Positions 12,355-24,966 of a stretch of 64,000 nucleotides of DNA are shown piece by piece. The notes under the pieces were generated by a model that worked only from the letters and a program-made list of their open reading frames with translations, did not search any database and was not told where the DNA came from. Source of the stretch: Alnus glutinosa (Eukaryota > Streptophyta > Magnoliopsida > Fagales > Betulaceae). The stretch spans positions 35,516,304-35,580,303 of the forward strand of contig NC_084888.1 in the NCBI RefSeq assembly GCF_958979055.1, given 5' to 3'. Positions within the stretch are counted from its first letter, which is position 1. Each line of letters begins with the position of its first letter. The translations under genes and the position numbers were made by a program.

Positions 12355-12993
12355 GACCCATTACAACATGATCCCACTCAACTCCAAATCCATCCCCACA
12401 ATTACAAAGATATCCTGTTCATGAACTTTTCGCATTTTCAAAGGATCGGGAAAGATTACAACAATGGTAGGATTGGTAGCAATGAAAAAAGATGGAAGTG
12501 AAACAAAGCAAGATATTAGAACCTGTGTACACAATAATCAACAAATTGAACATATATAAATGAACATTAGAAGGTTTGCGTGTATCCCATTCATCTGGGT
12601 AAACAATATAACAAATGTTGTAGCTTAAAAAACTTAAATGTACCATGATATGGTGTTTTCCAGGTAAGCGAAATGCCGCGCTGCAGTTTATTGGACCAAT
12701 ATTTAGTACTAAATGTCGAAGTGCCTGCCAAAATATTGCTTCCAGCATCTGTGCCCGACACATGGTTAGTCTCATAAATCCCAATGTGATCTGTGTACCT
12801 GATGTCAATAATCAGATTACTACACAATAAAAGCAATTCTCTGTCTCTCTCTAGTTAACATTCAGTCAGGGATCATCTTCTTTCCAATGCTTCTAAGACC
12901 ATCATGTTAGAGAAACAATAGCCCGGGTTGCCTGTCCTCCTGTCAGAGGGATCAGCAGGAAAAGAAACAATACGGTTGGTGATCTCCACCACT

Positions 12994-15900
12994 TCAACCA
13001 CGCAAGAGGTGTTTATCAGCAGTCAAGATCCTATAATTCGCATAAGGACCTTCAGATGTATCTCGCAATGAGATCTGCCAGCCGATTGCCTTTGCAATCT
13101 CTTGAAGTTCATCCATGATGGCAAGGGTGTCACGGATGTATACACGTCCACCAGGCCTCAGTATCCGATCCATCTCAAGCATGATTGACGAGAGATTGCA
13201 TCTGATACAAGGAAATAAAACAAATTAAGAAAAACCACCATCTTACCCCAAGGAATCCCAGCACTCATCACACCCAAAGACCTGGTCAAGGTTTATAAAC
13301 CCACATAATCCAACATAATTCTGCATTTCCCATTTTATCAGGTAAATTTAAATATTATTTACATAATTTTTCTAGCAATAATATAGCTCCTCCAGATTAG
13401 GTCTTTAGTGGTGTCAAGTTGTTGTTTATAATCAAGAACTACTGAAATTCTTAGCCAGACACAACAATTTGTGAACCCTACATGCAACTGTACTTCCTGG
13501 TCAGTTTTCTCTATGGAACAAAATAAAAGGCAAATCAAAAGCCAAAAGCACTGACCAACAGGAATATGAAAATCATCTAGCTGGAAAAACAAGGAGAAGA
13601 TTTGGGCGTACCTTTTTTTCTCAATAGACAAAAGGCCAGCTGCATGCAAAAGATCATAGGTTCTTGGGTATGTATCAAATGGCTCACACCTGGATAATAA
13701 TATGCAATAATATTTCAGCCACGGAAACTCTGTTCAAGCAACAGTAACACATATGTGATATTTGTATATATATATATATGTCAGATCTTCATAGTCAGAA
13801 CCATCAGTTACAGGAATCTGATCAATTAAATAACTTCAAAACTGTACATATTTGAGGAGTATGACCAATCTGATCAACTAGAGTATCCATATATGCCCAT
13901 ATTAGAGGTAAGTAGGATAGAAAACAGTTTTTGAAAGTACCAATCATGCATAACCCCAATAAGTCCTCGGTCATATATAACTGGCAAGGTGTTGGGCCCG
14001 CTGACAGGAACAACATTCATAACCCAGGAATCAAAATTTTGTTCCGTTAATGCCGCCGCAAATCTGTCAAAGCCAGTTTATAGACCATTAATGATGAGAA
14101 ATGTGTAGCACATATTCTAATACAAGAGTGGGGCATGAGATAAAGACGATACCCTCCAAAGCCTGCTCTCATGTCCATTACATTTCTTAATTGAATCTTC
14201 TTCCAGTGTAAAGAACGAACATAGCTTTCTATTATCTCATTCCAGTATTTCGATTCTGCATTGAAGTGCTCCTTTCTTGAAATAAAGGAATCAATTTGTA
14301 TGCTCTGAAGCCTATCTGGTGGAGTTTGCAAACGTATTGGCCATGTGGTAACATTTGCTCCATACCCATTCTCTGGAAGTCGAGTGATGCACGCCTTCAG
14401 ATCAACATACCTAACATAATTATGCAAAGAATACTATTACTGACAACTAAATGACCTCATAAGTCCTGACAACAAGAAGCAAGTTCACTGTAGATGCCTA
14501 AAAAGCTTTCACAAATCGTTACATCAAATTGTTCAAGTTATCAGCACATATATCTTAACTGTCTGGAGAAAAAGCAATTAGAATATCATCAACATCTTTC
14601 AAGCATGTGTTCCCAGAATCTTCCCATAGACAGAAGAAAACCCAGCGAATAACCTGCTCAGCTTTTATGCAGGGGCAAGTGGAAAGATCTAAGACGTTAA
14701 TTGCAATGCAAAACTCTATTATCATGGTAAGGGAAAAATCCCTAGAGGAAAAGAGAACCAAAGTATGTTGAATTGTTTGTTCTGAAAGAAGAAGAATCAA
14801 AGGAAGGCTGAAAGACAATGAGTGAAAGAAATGACTGATTTCTTATTCTTAATCCAAAACCCTTGTAAATTAACCACACTGAGAAGTTTGTTATAACATA
14901 ACATCGAACCAACCTGTCCACTTTTTATACATGAGAAAGCTCTAGAGCATCAGATAAGAGACTCAAATATTTAATAAAAGGGAAAACTTCACTTTTAATC
15001 CATTATGAACTTCCATCACTTTTGAATTATCTCCCCAAAATATAAAAACTCTCAATTTAGTATAAAAATTTCAATTTTTTGCAATCTCACCCCTCCGGTT
15101 AGGGTTTGGGGTTAAATCAAACAGTCAAAGGGTAAAATGACCCTTATATCCCCGTAAACTTTATAAAATTACAAAATTACACTCAAATCAGACCCTTCCC
15201 TTTGTTCGTTTTTTTTTAATTTTTTTTAAAATAAGGGTATTTTAGGAATTTCAATGGCCTCCGTTAGGATTTTGAGGTGAGATTGAATTTTTTTTAAAGT
15301 TCAATATACTAAATTAAGAGTTTTTGAATTTTGGAGGGGTAATTGAAAAAGTGAAAGAAGTTTAGGAGGATTAAGTGGAGTCTTTCCTTAATAATATTAA
15401 ATCTTAGGTTTGATCAAATTATCAAATCAGGCGCAGAAAATTAGAAAAGCACAATACCAAACGTTGTCAGGATCATCATCTTGATCACACAGTGGAGGAC
15501 TTGTTCCAGCCTCACGGTTTAAATAACAGCTGTTGTTGAAAGGTTTCTGCCATATTGCTACATATCCATCCTTTTTTACAAACTCCCAGCAGAGACGAGT
15601 TGTAAGATTAAGCATATCTGAAAATAAGGCAAATAAATATACAGCATGGTGATTAACACAGACAAACACCAACTCGAATAAATGTTCATGTCAGAATTAG
15701 TCAGAAAGACCAGCAGGATCTGTAAAATTAATTATGCTGGCAAATAATAAATAGGCATGTGACTCACTATAGCACCTTCTACGAACTTGTCTTCCAATAT
15801 CCTAACTCTCTTAAGCGCTAATATTAGAACTGACCACAGCCACTTTCAAAAAGGTTAGCATAAAGGAAAACTGTTGCTAGTAATACCTTTCCACTGTTCT

Positions 15901-17869
15901 TCCAGGATTTCTTCATGCTTATAAACAGGCTGAGCTGCCCAAACAAAGTATCCTCCAGCACGGAGCATCCTATTGACCTCAAGAAGTAATATTCCATCTT
16001 CATCACAAAGTAATGAATGGATAAGATTAAAAAATAGAAAGGCAAACAAAATCAAAAGATTTCAAGATATTCTGTGAGTAAGGAGGGATAAAACATCAAG
16101 TTTGGAAAAAAAAAAAAAAAAAAAAGAACAAAGAAAAAGAAAAAAAAAAAAGGGACGTTAATGTGTGAATAGGCACCCTGTGCACATTTGCATCATAAGT
16201 TTGCCACCAGCAGTTTTACAAACTTCTAAAAACATGGAATCAATTAGTCCCTTTTACTGTCTTTCTTTTTTTCTGATAAGTAATTAGTCCTTTTTACTAC
16301 CAAGAAAGAAAGAGAGATATTGAGCATGAAAAATAGCAAAAAAAATTACACACTAATGTTTGCTCAGTTTTCCTTTTTCATAGCTACCAATAAACCCAAA
16401 TAATGAGACCCCAAAAGACATACCATCACGAGTCCAATTGATTCTACATCGTGAACAATGTATCATGTCAAAAGCTTGACTTGGATACAACAAGCGGTGA
16501 GTTGCAAACGCTGCCACCATTGCTGGCACACCACGCTCAAGAGCAAATTGAATCTGGTTTTCATGAACGTCTTTGGGAGCAATGGACATGGTGATGACAT
16601 TCCGTGATAGCAAATAGGCACCGAAACTAGCTACACCACACCCAACATCTAAAGCAACCCGGGTATGATGACCAAATGCAATTTCGGGGATCATCTACAC
16701 ATATACAGATGAGAAATGGAAGATCAGAACAACAAGATACACTAACCAAGCTTATTCCCAAGTAAACTTTTAAAGCGTAAGAACCTTAGATATATGATCC
16801 AAGTACTCATTTGCCCCGTGTATAAACTGTGTACCGCCACCCGGAAACCTAAACTTATCCTTCTCTCGGGTAATCCAGTTTTGTCCGCCTTTATCTTCAA
16901 CTAGACGAGTATGAGGAACATTGTAGAACCACACCTACAAGGCACCACCATCTCCGTTAACAAAGTCTTCTTTCTTTTTTTTTTAAGTGTTAACAAACTT
17001 GTTTAAGTTGCTAGTAAATCAGCTACTCAAGCAACGAAACACTTGGCAGCAAAGCACCTTTCACAATAAACTTTCAGTGTTTGCCTATTAAATTGAATCA
17101 GCATATATATCAAAGTAAAATGCCAAAAGGTCACCACATTCTAGCAAATCCTCCACAGATTATACCTAAAAGATTGAATTCACAGATTTTCAGTACAGAG
17201 TGGAATTGAACCTAGCACGACCAATCATAACGGCCATACCTCGCCCTGGCTTTTCGGCCATGGAATCGGGGTTCGGTACTTACTCGGTGCCGGAACCAAG
17301 CAATTCAATCCCCTACCTTCCTCCGGACAATGCCGCTCGAAGTGCTCCCCTTTCGCCGTCGATTTCAGCCTTCGAATCGCCTCCTTGTTATCCAAACAAG
17401 GAATGTACTCGCCCATACTCTTCGGACATAGCTCAAACTTCGTAACCCTAACCCTAGACGACGAACCACCATCACCATCACTGCCATCCGTCTTCGTCTC
17501 GTTCCTCCAATCCTCCACCAAACCCTCATCGAACTCCCCGACCTCGAAGTCGTCCGACATCGTTCCATTTTCATCGACGATCCCGAACCGCTGCAACGGC
17601 GGAGGAGGCGGGGGCGGACTCGGAGGTGGGGGTGCTAGGGCTAGGGTTTGGTTCTGATCGACGAGGGCGGAGAGGTTAAACGGCTTGTCGTGGTTGGGTG
17701 AGATCGCGACCGAAGGGGCTTGGAGCGTGGTGGTGAAGAAGATGAGCTGCGGGTACCCATCGGACCAGTGCTTGCCCAAGTAGAAGAACGTGGCCATAAG
17801 GACGAAGAAGGCTGAGATCTTGAGGATCGCTGAGGTTTTGAGGAATTCCCCATTTCCGAGGGGCTTCAT
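12994..17869 (-). CDS. PMT11: PMT11-type putative methyltransferase (9 exons)
   Basis: Exons, high to low coordinate: 17869-17240, 16934-16785, 16694-16424, 15997-15887, 15617-15458, 14410-14153, 14063-13941, 13689-13612, 13201-12994; 662 aa. A type II Golgi protein of the putative SAM-dependent methyltransferase (DUF248) family thought to methylesterify pectin; the substrate of this branch is unproven. Seen: cytosolic MKPLGNGEF start, one membrane anchor (about residues 12-28), a proline-rich stem ([12 protein letters not shown]), then the conserved [14 protein letters not shown], the SAM motif [38 protein letters not shown] and [12 protein letters not shown]. The start at 17869 is preferred to an in-frame ATG 15 bases upstream because family members begin MKPL. 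The length is normal. The assignment to PMT11 against the close paralogue PMT10 is from remembered sequence. Confidence 0.9.
14980..15387. mobile_element. Mutator-like MITE in PMT11 intron 5
   Basis: Ends are long inverted repeats: GGGAAAACTTCACTTTTAATC on the left, and GGAAAGACTCCACTTAATCC when the right end is read on the other strand; similarity continues for about 100 bases through CTCTTAATTTAGTAT. A 9-base direct repeat flanks it (14971-14979 TTAATAAAA; 15388-15396 TTAATAATA, one mismatch), which fits Mutator-type insertion. No coding capacity. Confidence 0.75.
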
Positions 17870-18330
17870 TTTCAAAATTATCAAGCCTGTGGATCTCAGA
17901 TTTATAATTCAAGAATCACATTGCCATTGGAGTGAGAGTGGAGATTTTGCTTTGGGCTACAGTGATAAGTTTATTAGGATTTTGATGATGAGAGACAGAG
18001 CTGGCAAAAGAGAGACGATCGGGATTTGTTGAACTCACTGCCCGGTGAATGCGGTATTAAGGTAAGCTTATGCGTCAGGGGTACACGTGGGCCTCTCTTG
18101 TGGGATCATGTATTTTTATTCCGGCTGTTTGTCGGTGATGCCCAAACTGGCGTTTCTCGACGTTGTGCGTTTATACACGTGGTGCAGTTCGGGATGGGGA
18201 ACAGGGAGGTTTAGTGATACCTGAATCTCAGGGGTGCTCTTGACGGTGCGAATTGCAGCAGTTACGCTCCAATTTGCGGGAAGTTACCATTCAATTCACT
18301 TAACGTTCCCGGCCATTTGCTTTTGGAGTA
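17870..18330. other. 5' flank/promoter region of the PMT11-type gene
   Basis: Upstream side of the minus-strand gene. Moderately GC-rich between 18050 and 18300 and free of transposon hallmarks, as expected of a promoter and 5' UTR. An ACACGTGG (G-box) is at 18083-18090 and another ACACGTGG at 18174-18181. The transcription start was not placed. Confidence 0.4.
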
Positions 18331-18490
18331 ATTCTACTCGGGAGGTGATTGGGGTACAACCCCTTTGTACAACTCTCACTCACAATAAGGTGGACTAAAG
18401 TTGTGATGGGGTTGTATATTTATCATTTCCCTTCTACTTAACACAGAAATCTCGGAAATATATCACAAGTGGGAAGGTATAATAATTATT

Positions 18491-18636
18491 TGATTTTTTT
18501 ATAATAATGACTAATCTTATGACTATTGAGTAATAATAAAAACTAATATTTATTCTACGACCATGATTTTTTTATAATAATGACTAATCTCATGACTATT
18601 GAGTAATAATAAAAACTAATATTTATTCTACTACCA
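18491..18636. repeat. Two-copy tandem repeat, 73-base unit
   Basis: 18491-18563 is repeated almost exactly at 18564-18636; TTATAATAATGACTAATC and ATGACTATTGAGTAATAATA occur in both. The unit is AT-rich and non-coding. Confidence 0.85.
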
Positions 18637-19310
18637 TCTCACAATATTAACGTGACAATTTCAATCAAACTTTGTACCGGTAATTAAAAATTAAAAAAAT
18701 AAGAGTTAGTTGAGACTTTACATAAGCATTGTGTGATAAAAAATTTGATTTCTAACATTACTCATTGCCTATTAAACACTGTCACATCAACTTTTTAAAT
18801 TTTTTATAAAATATTTATATGGTATGTAGTATTATTCTTATTTATTTATTTATTTATTTATATTAGGCCTCGGAGAGACGATCATCTCATGCAATGTTGT
18901 GTAAAATACTTAATCGAAAAAGTACAATTTTTTATTAGTTACCTTTTGCTTTTTTATACTGACTTGAATAGATTCTCTATTATCTATTTTACTATTTTTA
19001 AAAAAACAAAAAATATCATTAATATTCTTTTTTTTTTATAATATTCCTGCCAACACTCGTATTTTCAAACATTCGTTTTTTCTAACGGTCAAATGTCAAA
19101 TATCAATTTTAACTTCTCTTTATTGAGCGTATTTTATTAAGCAATTATGTACTCAAAAAATATCTTAAACAATGACTATATTTTAAAATATTTTTTAAGA
19201 ATAAAATATATCCAATATATTATAAATGTCCGTCATAATATATTGGATCGTAAGAAATTTGTCTAACTTAATTTAGAAGAAAACTATCATTTATGTTATT
19301 TACAAGGTAA
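18637..19310. other. AT-rich spacer
   Basis: AT-rich sequence with a TTTA repeat near 18838-18862. No gene, RNA or clear element borders seen. Confidence 0.5.
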
Positions 19311-19319
19311 AATGTATAT

Positions 19320-20276
19320 GGGTATAACTTTTATTAGGTATCGGCAAAAACCACTTGATTTTTGCCCTCCAATAAGAAATTGACACATCAGCATCAAATA
19401 ACAAAAGTAAGGGGTAGAAAAACACTAACCCTTTTTCACTCTTAAAAAAACAAAACAAAAAAAAAAAAAAAAACCATCCCAGCCACCGCCCACTGAGACA
19501 CTGCCGCCACTGCCCCACACCGAACACCGCTGCTAGTTCCATCGCTCCTTCACCGGATACATGTAGACGTTGTCGCAATCACCACAAACTTGTCAGGAAC
19601 ACAAAAGGCTGTCGGCTTCAACCTCCGAAGGGCAAACGACAAGCACCCACGCCACAAACGTTGTAGATCTAGAAATCAGAAATGATCTAGAGGTGGCCGT
19701 CGATCCGTAGGAGGAGCAACGTTTGGTGGCGTGTTCTGACTCGGGAGTTGGCGGCGTGTTCCAACCTGGGCGGTGCTGGCAGCATCTAGACCCACAGCAT
19801 CCAGACCCACGTCTGAGGAGCAACATTCGGTGCTGTTGGGTTTGGGCTGGCTGTGACGGCGTCTTCCGAACCGGACAGTGGTGGTTTCCAACCTGGGCGG
19901 TGTGGTCTGGCACGGGCGTTGGTGGCGTTTTCCGACCTGGGCTGTGCCGAAAGTGTCCAGACCCACATCGGAAGGAGTTGGGGTTGGCCTGGCTGTGGCG
20001 GCGTGTTCCAACCCGGTCAGTGGTAGCGTGGTCCAGTACGTGCATTGGCGGCGTGGTCTGGCCTAGGTAGTGCTGGCAGCGTCCGGCCTGCCTGTGGTGG
20101 TGCGGATTTGGGTAGGGGCGGTCTTTTTGTTATCAACTTCTTTGATAGGGAAATGGGACAAAAGATCCGGTGTTTTAACAACACTTGAGTTTTTTTGTTA
20201 TGAGATGACGTGTCAATATGTTATTGGTGGGCTGAAAACCCTTGTTTTATGCTGTGACCTAATAGAAGGGGCTCTC
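19320..20276. mobile_element. Non-autonomous Mutator-like element, possible Pack-MULE
   Basis: A perfect 9-base target duplication AATGTATAT flanks the element (19311-19319 and 20277-20285). The ends are inverted and about 100 bases long: left GGGTATAACTTTTATTAGG; right, read on the other strand, GAGAGCCCCTTCTATTAGG. Both continue with CCAATAA...TTGACAC and ATAACAAAA. The interior (about 19480-20130) is strikingly GC-rich and open in several frames on both strands (for example 19593-20045 minus, 19723-20070 plus), and contains short direct repeats such as GGCGGCGTGTTCC. No domain is recognised. The GC-rich core inside AT-rich ends is what a captured gene fragment would look like. Confidence 0.8.
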
Positions 20277-20344
20277 AATGTATATACTTCATATAATTAT
20301 AGATTGATCATGAAACTTATCTGATTAATTTGGTATATAATTTA

Positions 20345-20459
20345 GGGTAAATGTATAATAAATTCATGAGTTGACGAGTAATTTAAAAATGCTCCCTAAC
20401 TTTTAAATTTTTAACATTGACTTATTAACTTTTTTGCGTTTTTGAATTGGACCCTTCCG

Positions 20460-20490
<31 letters not shown>

Positions 20491-21044
20491 ATCTAATTTT
20501 GCAAATTCTGTTAGTGCCACGTGTCCATTTTCGCCATATTACCTTAAAATATTATCATTTTTAATAATTTTTTAAAATTATTTTTAAAACAATAGTTATA
20601 ATAATAATAATAATAAAGTGCTGTCCCGAAAGCCACCCCAAAGGCCAGAGGGTGGCCAGAGATAGCCGCGTGCCACCCCGACTACCCTGGGGTGGCTTGC
20701 AAGCCCAATGTTGAGGGTGGCTCCCAGGGCAATGGGGGTAGCCTGAAAGCCACCACAAAGGTCAGGGAGTGGCCAGAGGTAGCCGCATGCCACCCCCACT
20801 ATCTTGGGGTGACTCGCAAGCCACTCCCAATATTTTTTTAATTTTTTGTTAAAAAAATAATATTTTAAGGTGATGTGGCGAAAATAGACGCGTGACGTTA
20901 ACATGATTTGCAAAACTAGATGAAAAAGTGACGGAACGGCCAAATTCAAAAACGTGAAAAAGTTAAAGAGTCAATGTTGAAAATTAAAAAGTTAGGAGGC
21001 ATTTCCAAATGGCGTAGACTCATAAATTTATTATAAATTTACCC
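20345..21044. mobile_element. Non-autonomous Mutator-like element, 700 bases
   Basis: A perfect 9-base target duplication TATAATTTA is at 20336-20344 and 21045-21053. Inverted ends start GGGTAAAT and extend for well over 150 bases (AATAAATT.ATGAGT; CTCC(C/T)AACTTTT; TTTGCAAA; the CACGTG / CGCGTGA region). The middle is GC-rich (20620-20830) with repeated GGGTGGC/GCCACCCC words and can fold on itself. There is a poly-T run at about 20463-20490. Confidence 0.85.
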
Positions 21045-21282
21045 TATAATTTAAGTGATTGAAATTTAGTTTAAAAGATTTTATACACTTAAACAGCCAA
21101 ACAGGTAAAAAAAAGAGCCTAAAAATTAGTCCAGAGTACACAAGTAACAGAACCCTGCCTTTCAAAAAAAAAAAAACTAACAGAACCCTGCGACCCACCA
21201 GTAACGAGTCCACTGAACAGAACCATCTCTCAGACCCGTACCAGAATCCGAGGCTTGTAGACCGTCTACAACAGGCCCGTTA

Positions 21283-21292
21283 AATATAAAAG
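21283..21292 (+). promoter_or_regulatory. Probable TATA box of the MATH-BTB gene
   Basis: AATATAAAAG lies about 200 bases before the start codon, followed by CT-rich leader sequence (CATCCCCTCTCACATC, CGCTCCTCTCC) typical of plant 5' UTRs. Confidence 0.55.
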
Positions 21293-21485
21293 CCCCTCAA
21301 CACCTTTAGCTTTTGCATCCCCTCTCACATCACATTTTGCTGCATTTCGCTCCTCTCCGGCGAAACCCTAATACCCTACGGTTGGCACATTTCTTCGTTC
21401 CCGGGCGTCGATTTTGCTGCAGAAGAATCCCTTCAATTCAAGTGATTCCGAAATTTCCCTTGTATATGTTGCAAATCACGCGGTG

Positions 21486-24400
21486 ATGGCTTCGATCGAG
21501 AATTCCAAGCCCAGGGTAGACACGGGCTCGTGCTCGACGTTCGTAAGCGAGACGGTGAACGGGTCGCACCGGTTCACGGTGCAGGGGTACTCTCTGGCCA
21601 AGGGGATGGGAATAGGGAAGTACATGATGAGCGACACGTTCACGGTGGGCGGGTACGACTGGGCGATCTACTTTTACCCGGACGGTAAAAACCTTGAGGA
21701 CAACTCGATGTACGTTTCGGTCTTCATTGCGCTGGCGAGCGAGGGCACGGACGTGAGGGCCTTGTTCGAGTTGTCGATGCTGGACCAGAGTGGGAACGGG
21801 AACAACAAGGTGCATAGTCATTTTCAACGTGCGCTGGAGAGCGGGCCGTACACACTCAAGTATAGGGGCAGCATGTGGTAATGGGCATTTTTTGATTTGG
21901 CTGATTGGTTATTGTTGTTTTTGGTGCCTTGTGGTTGGGGAATTGAGTTTTAGAGGGAGGGGATGTGGGATTTGTGAAGGATTAGGGTTCAGGGGCTGAA
22001 ATTGATTTGTAGAAGAGGGTTTTATGTTAGTTCGAGAGATTAGTGAACGTGGTCTCATGTGTGTGAAAAATATTTTGGTTATTAATTGAATAAGCTTTTG
22101 AGGTGGATTATGATATGGCCGTATGGGAAGGGAATTCAGTGTGAGGAATGTGTTTGATGTGGAAGAAGTGTGATTCAGTATCTCAGTGAGTATATATGTT
22201 GTGTTGGTGTAGTTGGGAAAATGATGATAACTTTTTGGTATTGAATCTATATTTTCTGCCACAATTGTGTGTTAAACCTTTGCGAGCGTTCTATTTTGGT
22301 TTAGGGTGTTTACAATGGAAGAAACACTTATTTAAGCATGTAATTATTGTCATTCCGGTTAGGAGAATCAAATCAATTTGGATGGTCTCAAATTGAGAGA
22401 CTGGTCCTTCCCTCCAAATTTGGTTTAGGATCTTGATATATAATCAATAAGATCAATTAGGACATCATATTAATTAGAATATTGATGCGAGTGTGAGACC
22501 CTAGAAAAAAAAAACTTTATGGGTCTGAAGCAACCAGTAAGGCTGTCTTTCGTGTTGCTTATATTTTACTAGTTTATAATCAACGCACATAACAATCTTT
22601 TTATCCATTTTATATCCATTTAGTAAATTCTGTCATTTAATGTAATTCTGTGTTTTTAATTTTTGGTGTATTTTGCTCTGGTGAAAATTTTGAAATGTGG
22701 AAATTTTAAGAAAGAAAATCAAAGAACAGTGAAGAGGAGGAAGAGTCATAGACTTTGGTTGATGGAATTGCTAAAGTTAAAATGCCTTGCGACAAAAGTA
22801 GAAAGAGATAGCAATGAACCACGATTGGAGTTTTGAAGACCGTGAATGGACAATGGAGGAATTTAAGGATTTTTTCTTCAAGACTTTTTACCATTGGACA
22901 TATGCCTTTGAGCTAATGGTGGATATTATCATTTATAGAAATTCTCATGATGTGGTTTTGGTTTACAACTGAATGCTCTTGTGTGACTAGAGGTGGAATT
23001 AAGATTTTTAAGCCTTCATTGGGTGCATTTATAAAAGATTTAGTCATTCAATTGATGTTACATTACTAATTTTCATTTAGTGTCATACTATATCGGTTTA
23101 TGGATCACTTAATTGTCTAGCTATAAATTGAGGTTATAGTAGACCTTTTTTTAAAAAAATAAAAAATAAAAAATAAAATTGGGATGATGTTATTGATCTG
23201 CATGTTTTGGGTTACTCATTATTAATTTCTGAGGTTTGTGCATGTTTAGATATTATTTCTACACATTGTCCATCATTTCAGATGTTCTAATTTTATTTTT
23301 ATTTTTTTGGGGGTCAGGGGTTGGAAAGTAGTGTTGTTTTTTCTCATATGGCTGTTGCACATGCATTTCAGGGGTTACAAGCGATTTTTTAGAAGAAATC
23401 TTTTAGAAGCTTCCGATTATTTAAAGGATGATTGCCTTGTCATGTACTGCAAGGTTGGAGTTGTCAGAAATCATCTTGAGTGCCCAAAACTACGTTCTAT
23501 TTCTGTACCACCGTCAGACATGGGTCAAGGTTTTAAGGACTTGCTAGAATCTGAAGTGGGTTGTGACGTAGTTTTTCAGGTCGGCAATGAAATGTTCAAA
23601 GCTCATAAGTTGATACTTGCTGCTCGTTCTCCTGTATTTAGAGCCCAGTTTTTTGGACTCGTTGGAAATCCTAACGTAGACAAAGTTGTAGTAAAGGATA
23701 TTGACCCCTTCATCTTCAAGGTAATGCTTCTTGATTGTATTGCTTCTTTCTATCACAAGGCCAAGGAAGAAAACTGATTTGATCATGTGCACATTTATAA
23801 ATTGGAATTGTGTTCTTTATTGCCATTGTTTTACCTTTTCTCATAATTCTCATATGTAGGTTAATAGATGCATTATTGTTAATTGAGTAGCCACAAGACT
23901 GTCTGATATGATTTTCTGAACGAAATGAAGATTTTGTGACCCGGGTTGAATTAGCCTAATGCAGAAGTGTGGAGACAAATAAGAGAATATGGAGTGGATA
24001 TAAGAGAATATTTCTTCGTCTATACGTGTTTAATGGCTAAATGTTAGAGACTTAGCATTCACAAATTCTAGAAATTTTCGTTTACACAAAACAAATATAA
24101 TTTAAGATTGACTCTCCATATGCTCTTATATTAGAAAGAATTCTTAGTTTTATAGTGTTACCATAAAACCGGGGTGGATGATTCCCCTAATCCCCCATTC
24201 TTGGGGAAAACTTGGCCTTAAGAAATTTTTTGTTTGAATTTGGATGTCTTCTCTATAATGTTCTTGATTATCATATTGATGCTATCTTTGTATGTTAGCC
24301 TCTGGTACGTGCATTAATATACTTAAGAAAAACCAAATGAAAATAGTATGAAGACCCCTAATCCCAAAACTTAATATAAAACCCTGGAATCTATATAAAA

Positions 24401-24905
24401 TAAGAAAAAGACCAAACAAACTCTTGGTAATTTCTGTCTGAAAATAGTTCTTAAGAACAAAAAAAATGTGTTTGGTTTTGTATTGACTTTATTTATTTTT
24501 AATTTTTTTCCTTATATAAGTGAATTACCATTAATATCCACATGTTTTTTTTTTGTCAACTAAAAGAGGCATAAATGTATTTTTGTGTTTTAGGGTTTTA
24601 AATTCTCATATATAAATTAACCCCAAGGGTTGGCTTAAGTGGTAAGGGTCTTAGTTTTGGTAGTATCCCCATCAGGTCTAAGATTCAAATCCTCTTGGGT
24701 GCAAACAATTCTTTGGGGCTATGCCTGTTGGCGAAGCTAGAGTCTTACCCGATCTATGTGGAGGGGACGCTCAATACAGGTCCAAGGTTTGCCTGACATG
24801 GGTGGGTACACAAAGTGGCCATGGCTTGGAGGGATTCCTAGTCAAAAAAAGGTTCTCATATATAAATCATTTTACCCTCATAGCCTTCCCACTCTCTTCG
24901 GTTAC

Positions 24906-24966
<61 letters not shown>

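Noticed and set aside
17385..17853. Open frames overlapping PMT11 exon 1 in other frames
   Set aside because: Shadows of the GC-rich, proline-coding first exon.
21414..21485. Upstream in-frame ATG of the MATH-BTB gene
   Set aside because: The extra 24 residues do not resemble BPM N-termini and lie in probable 5' UTR.
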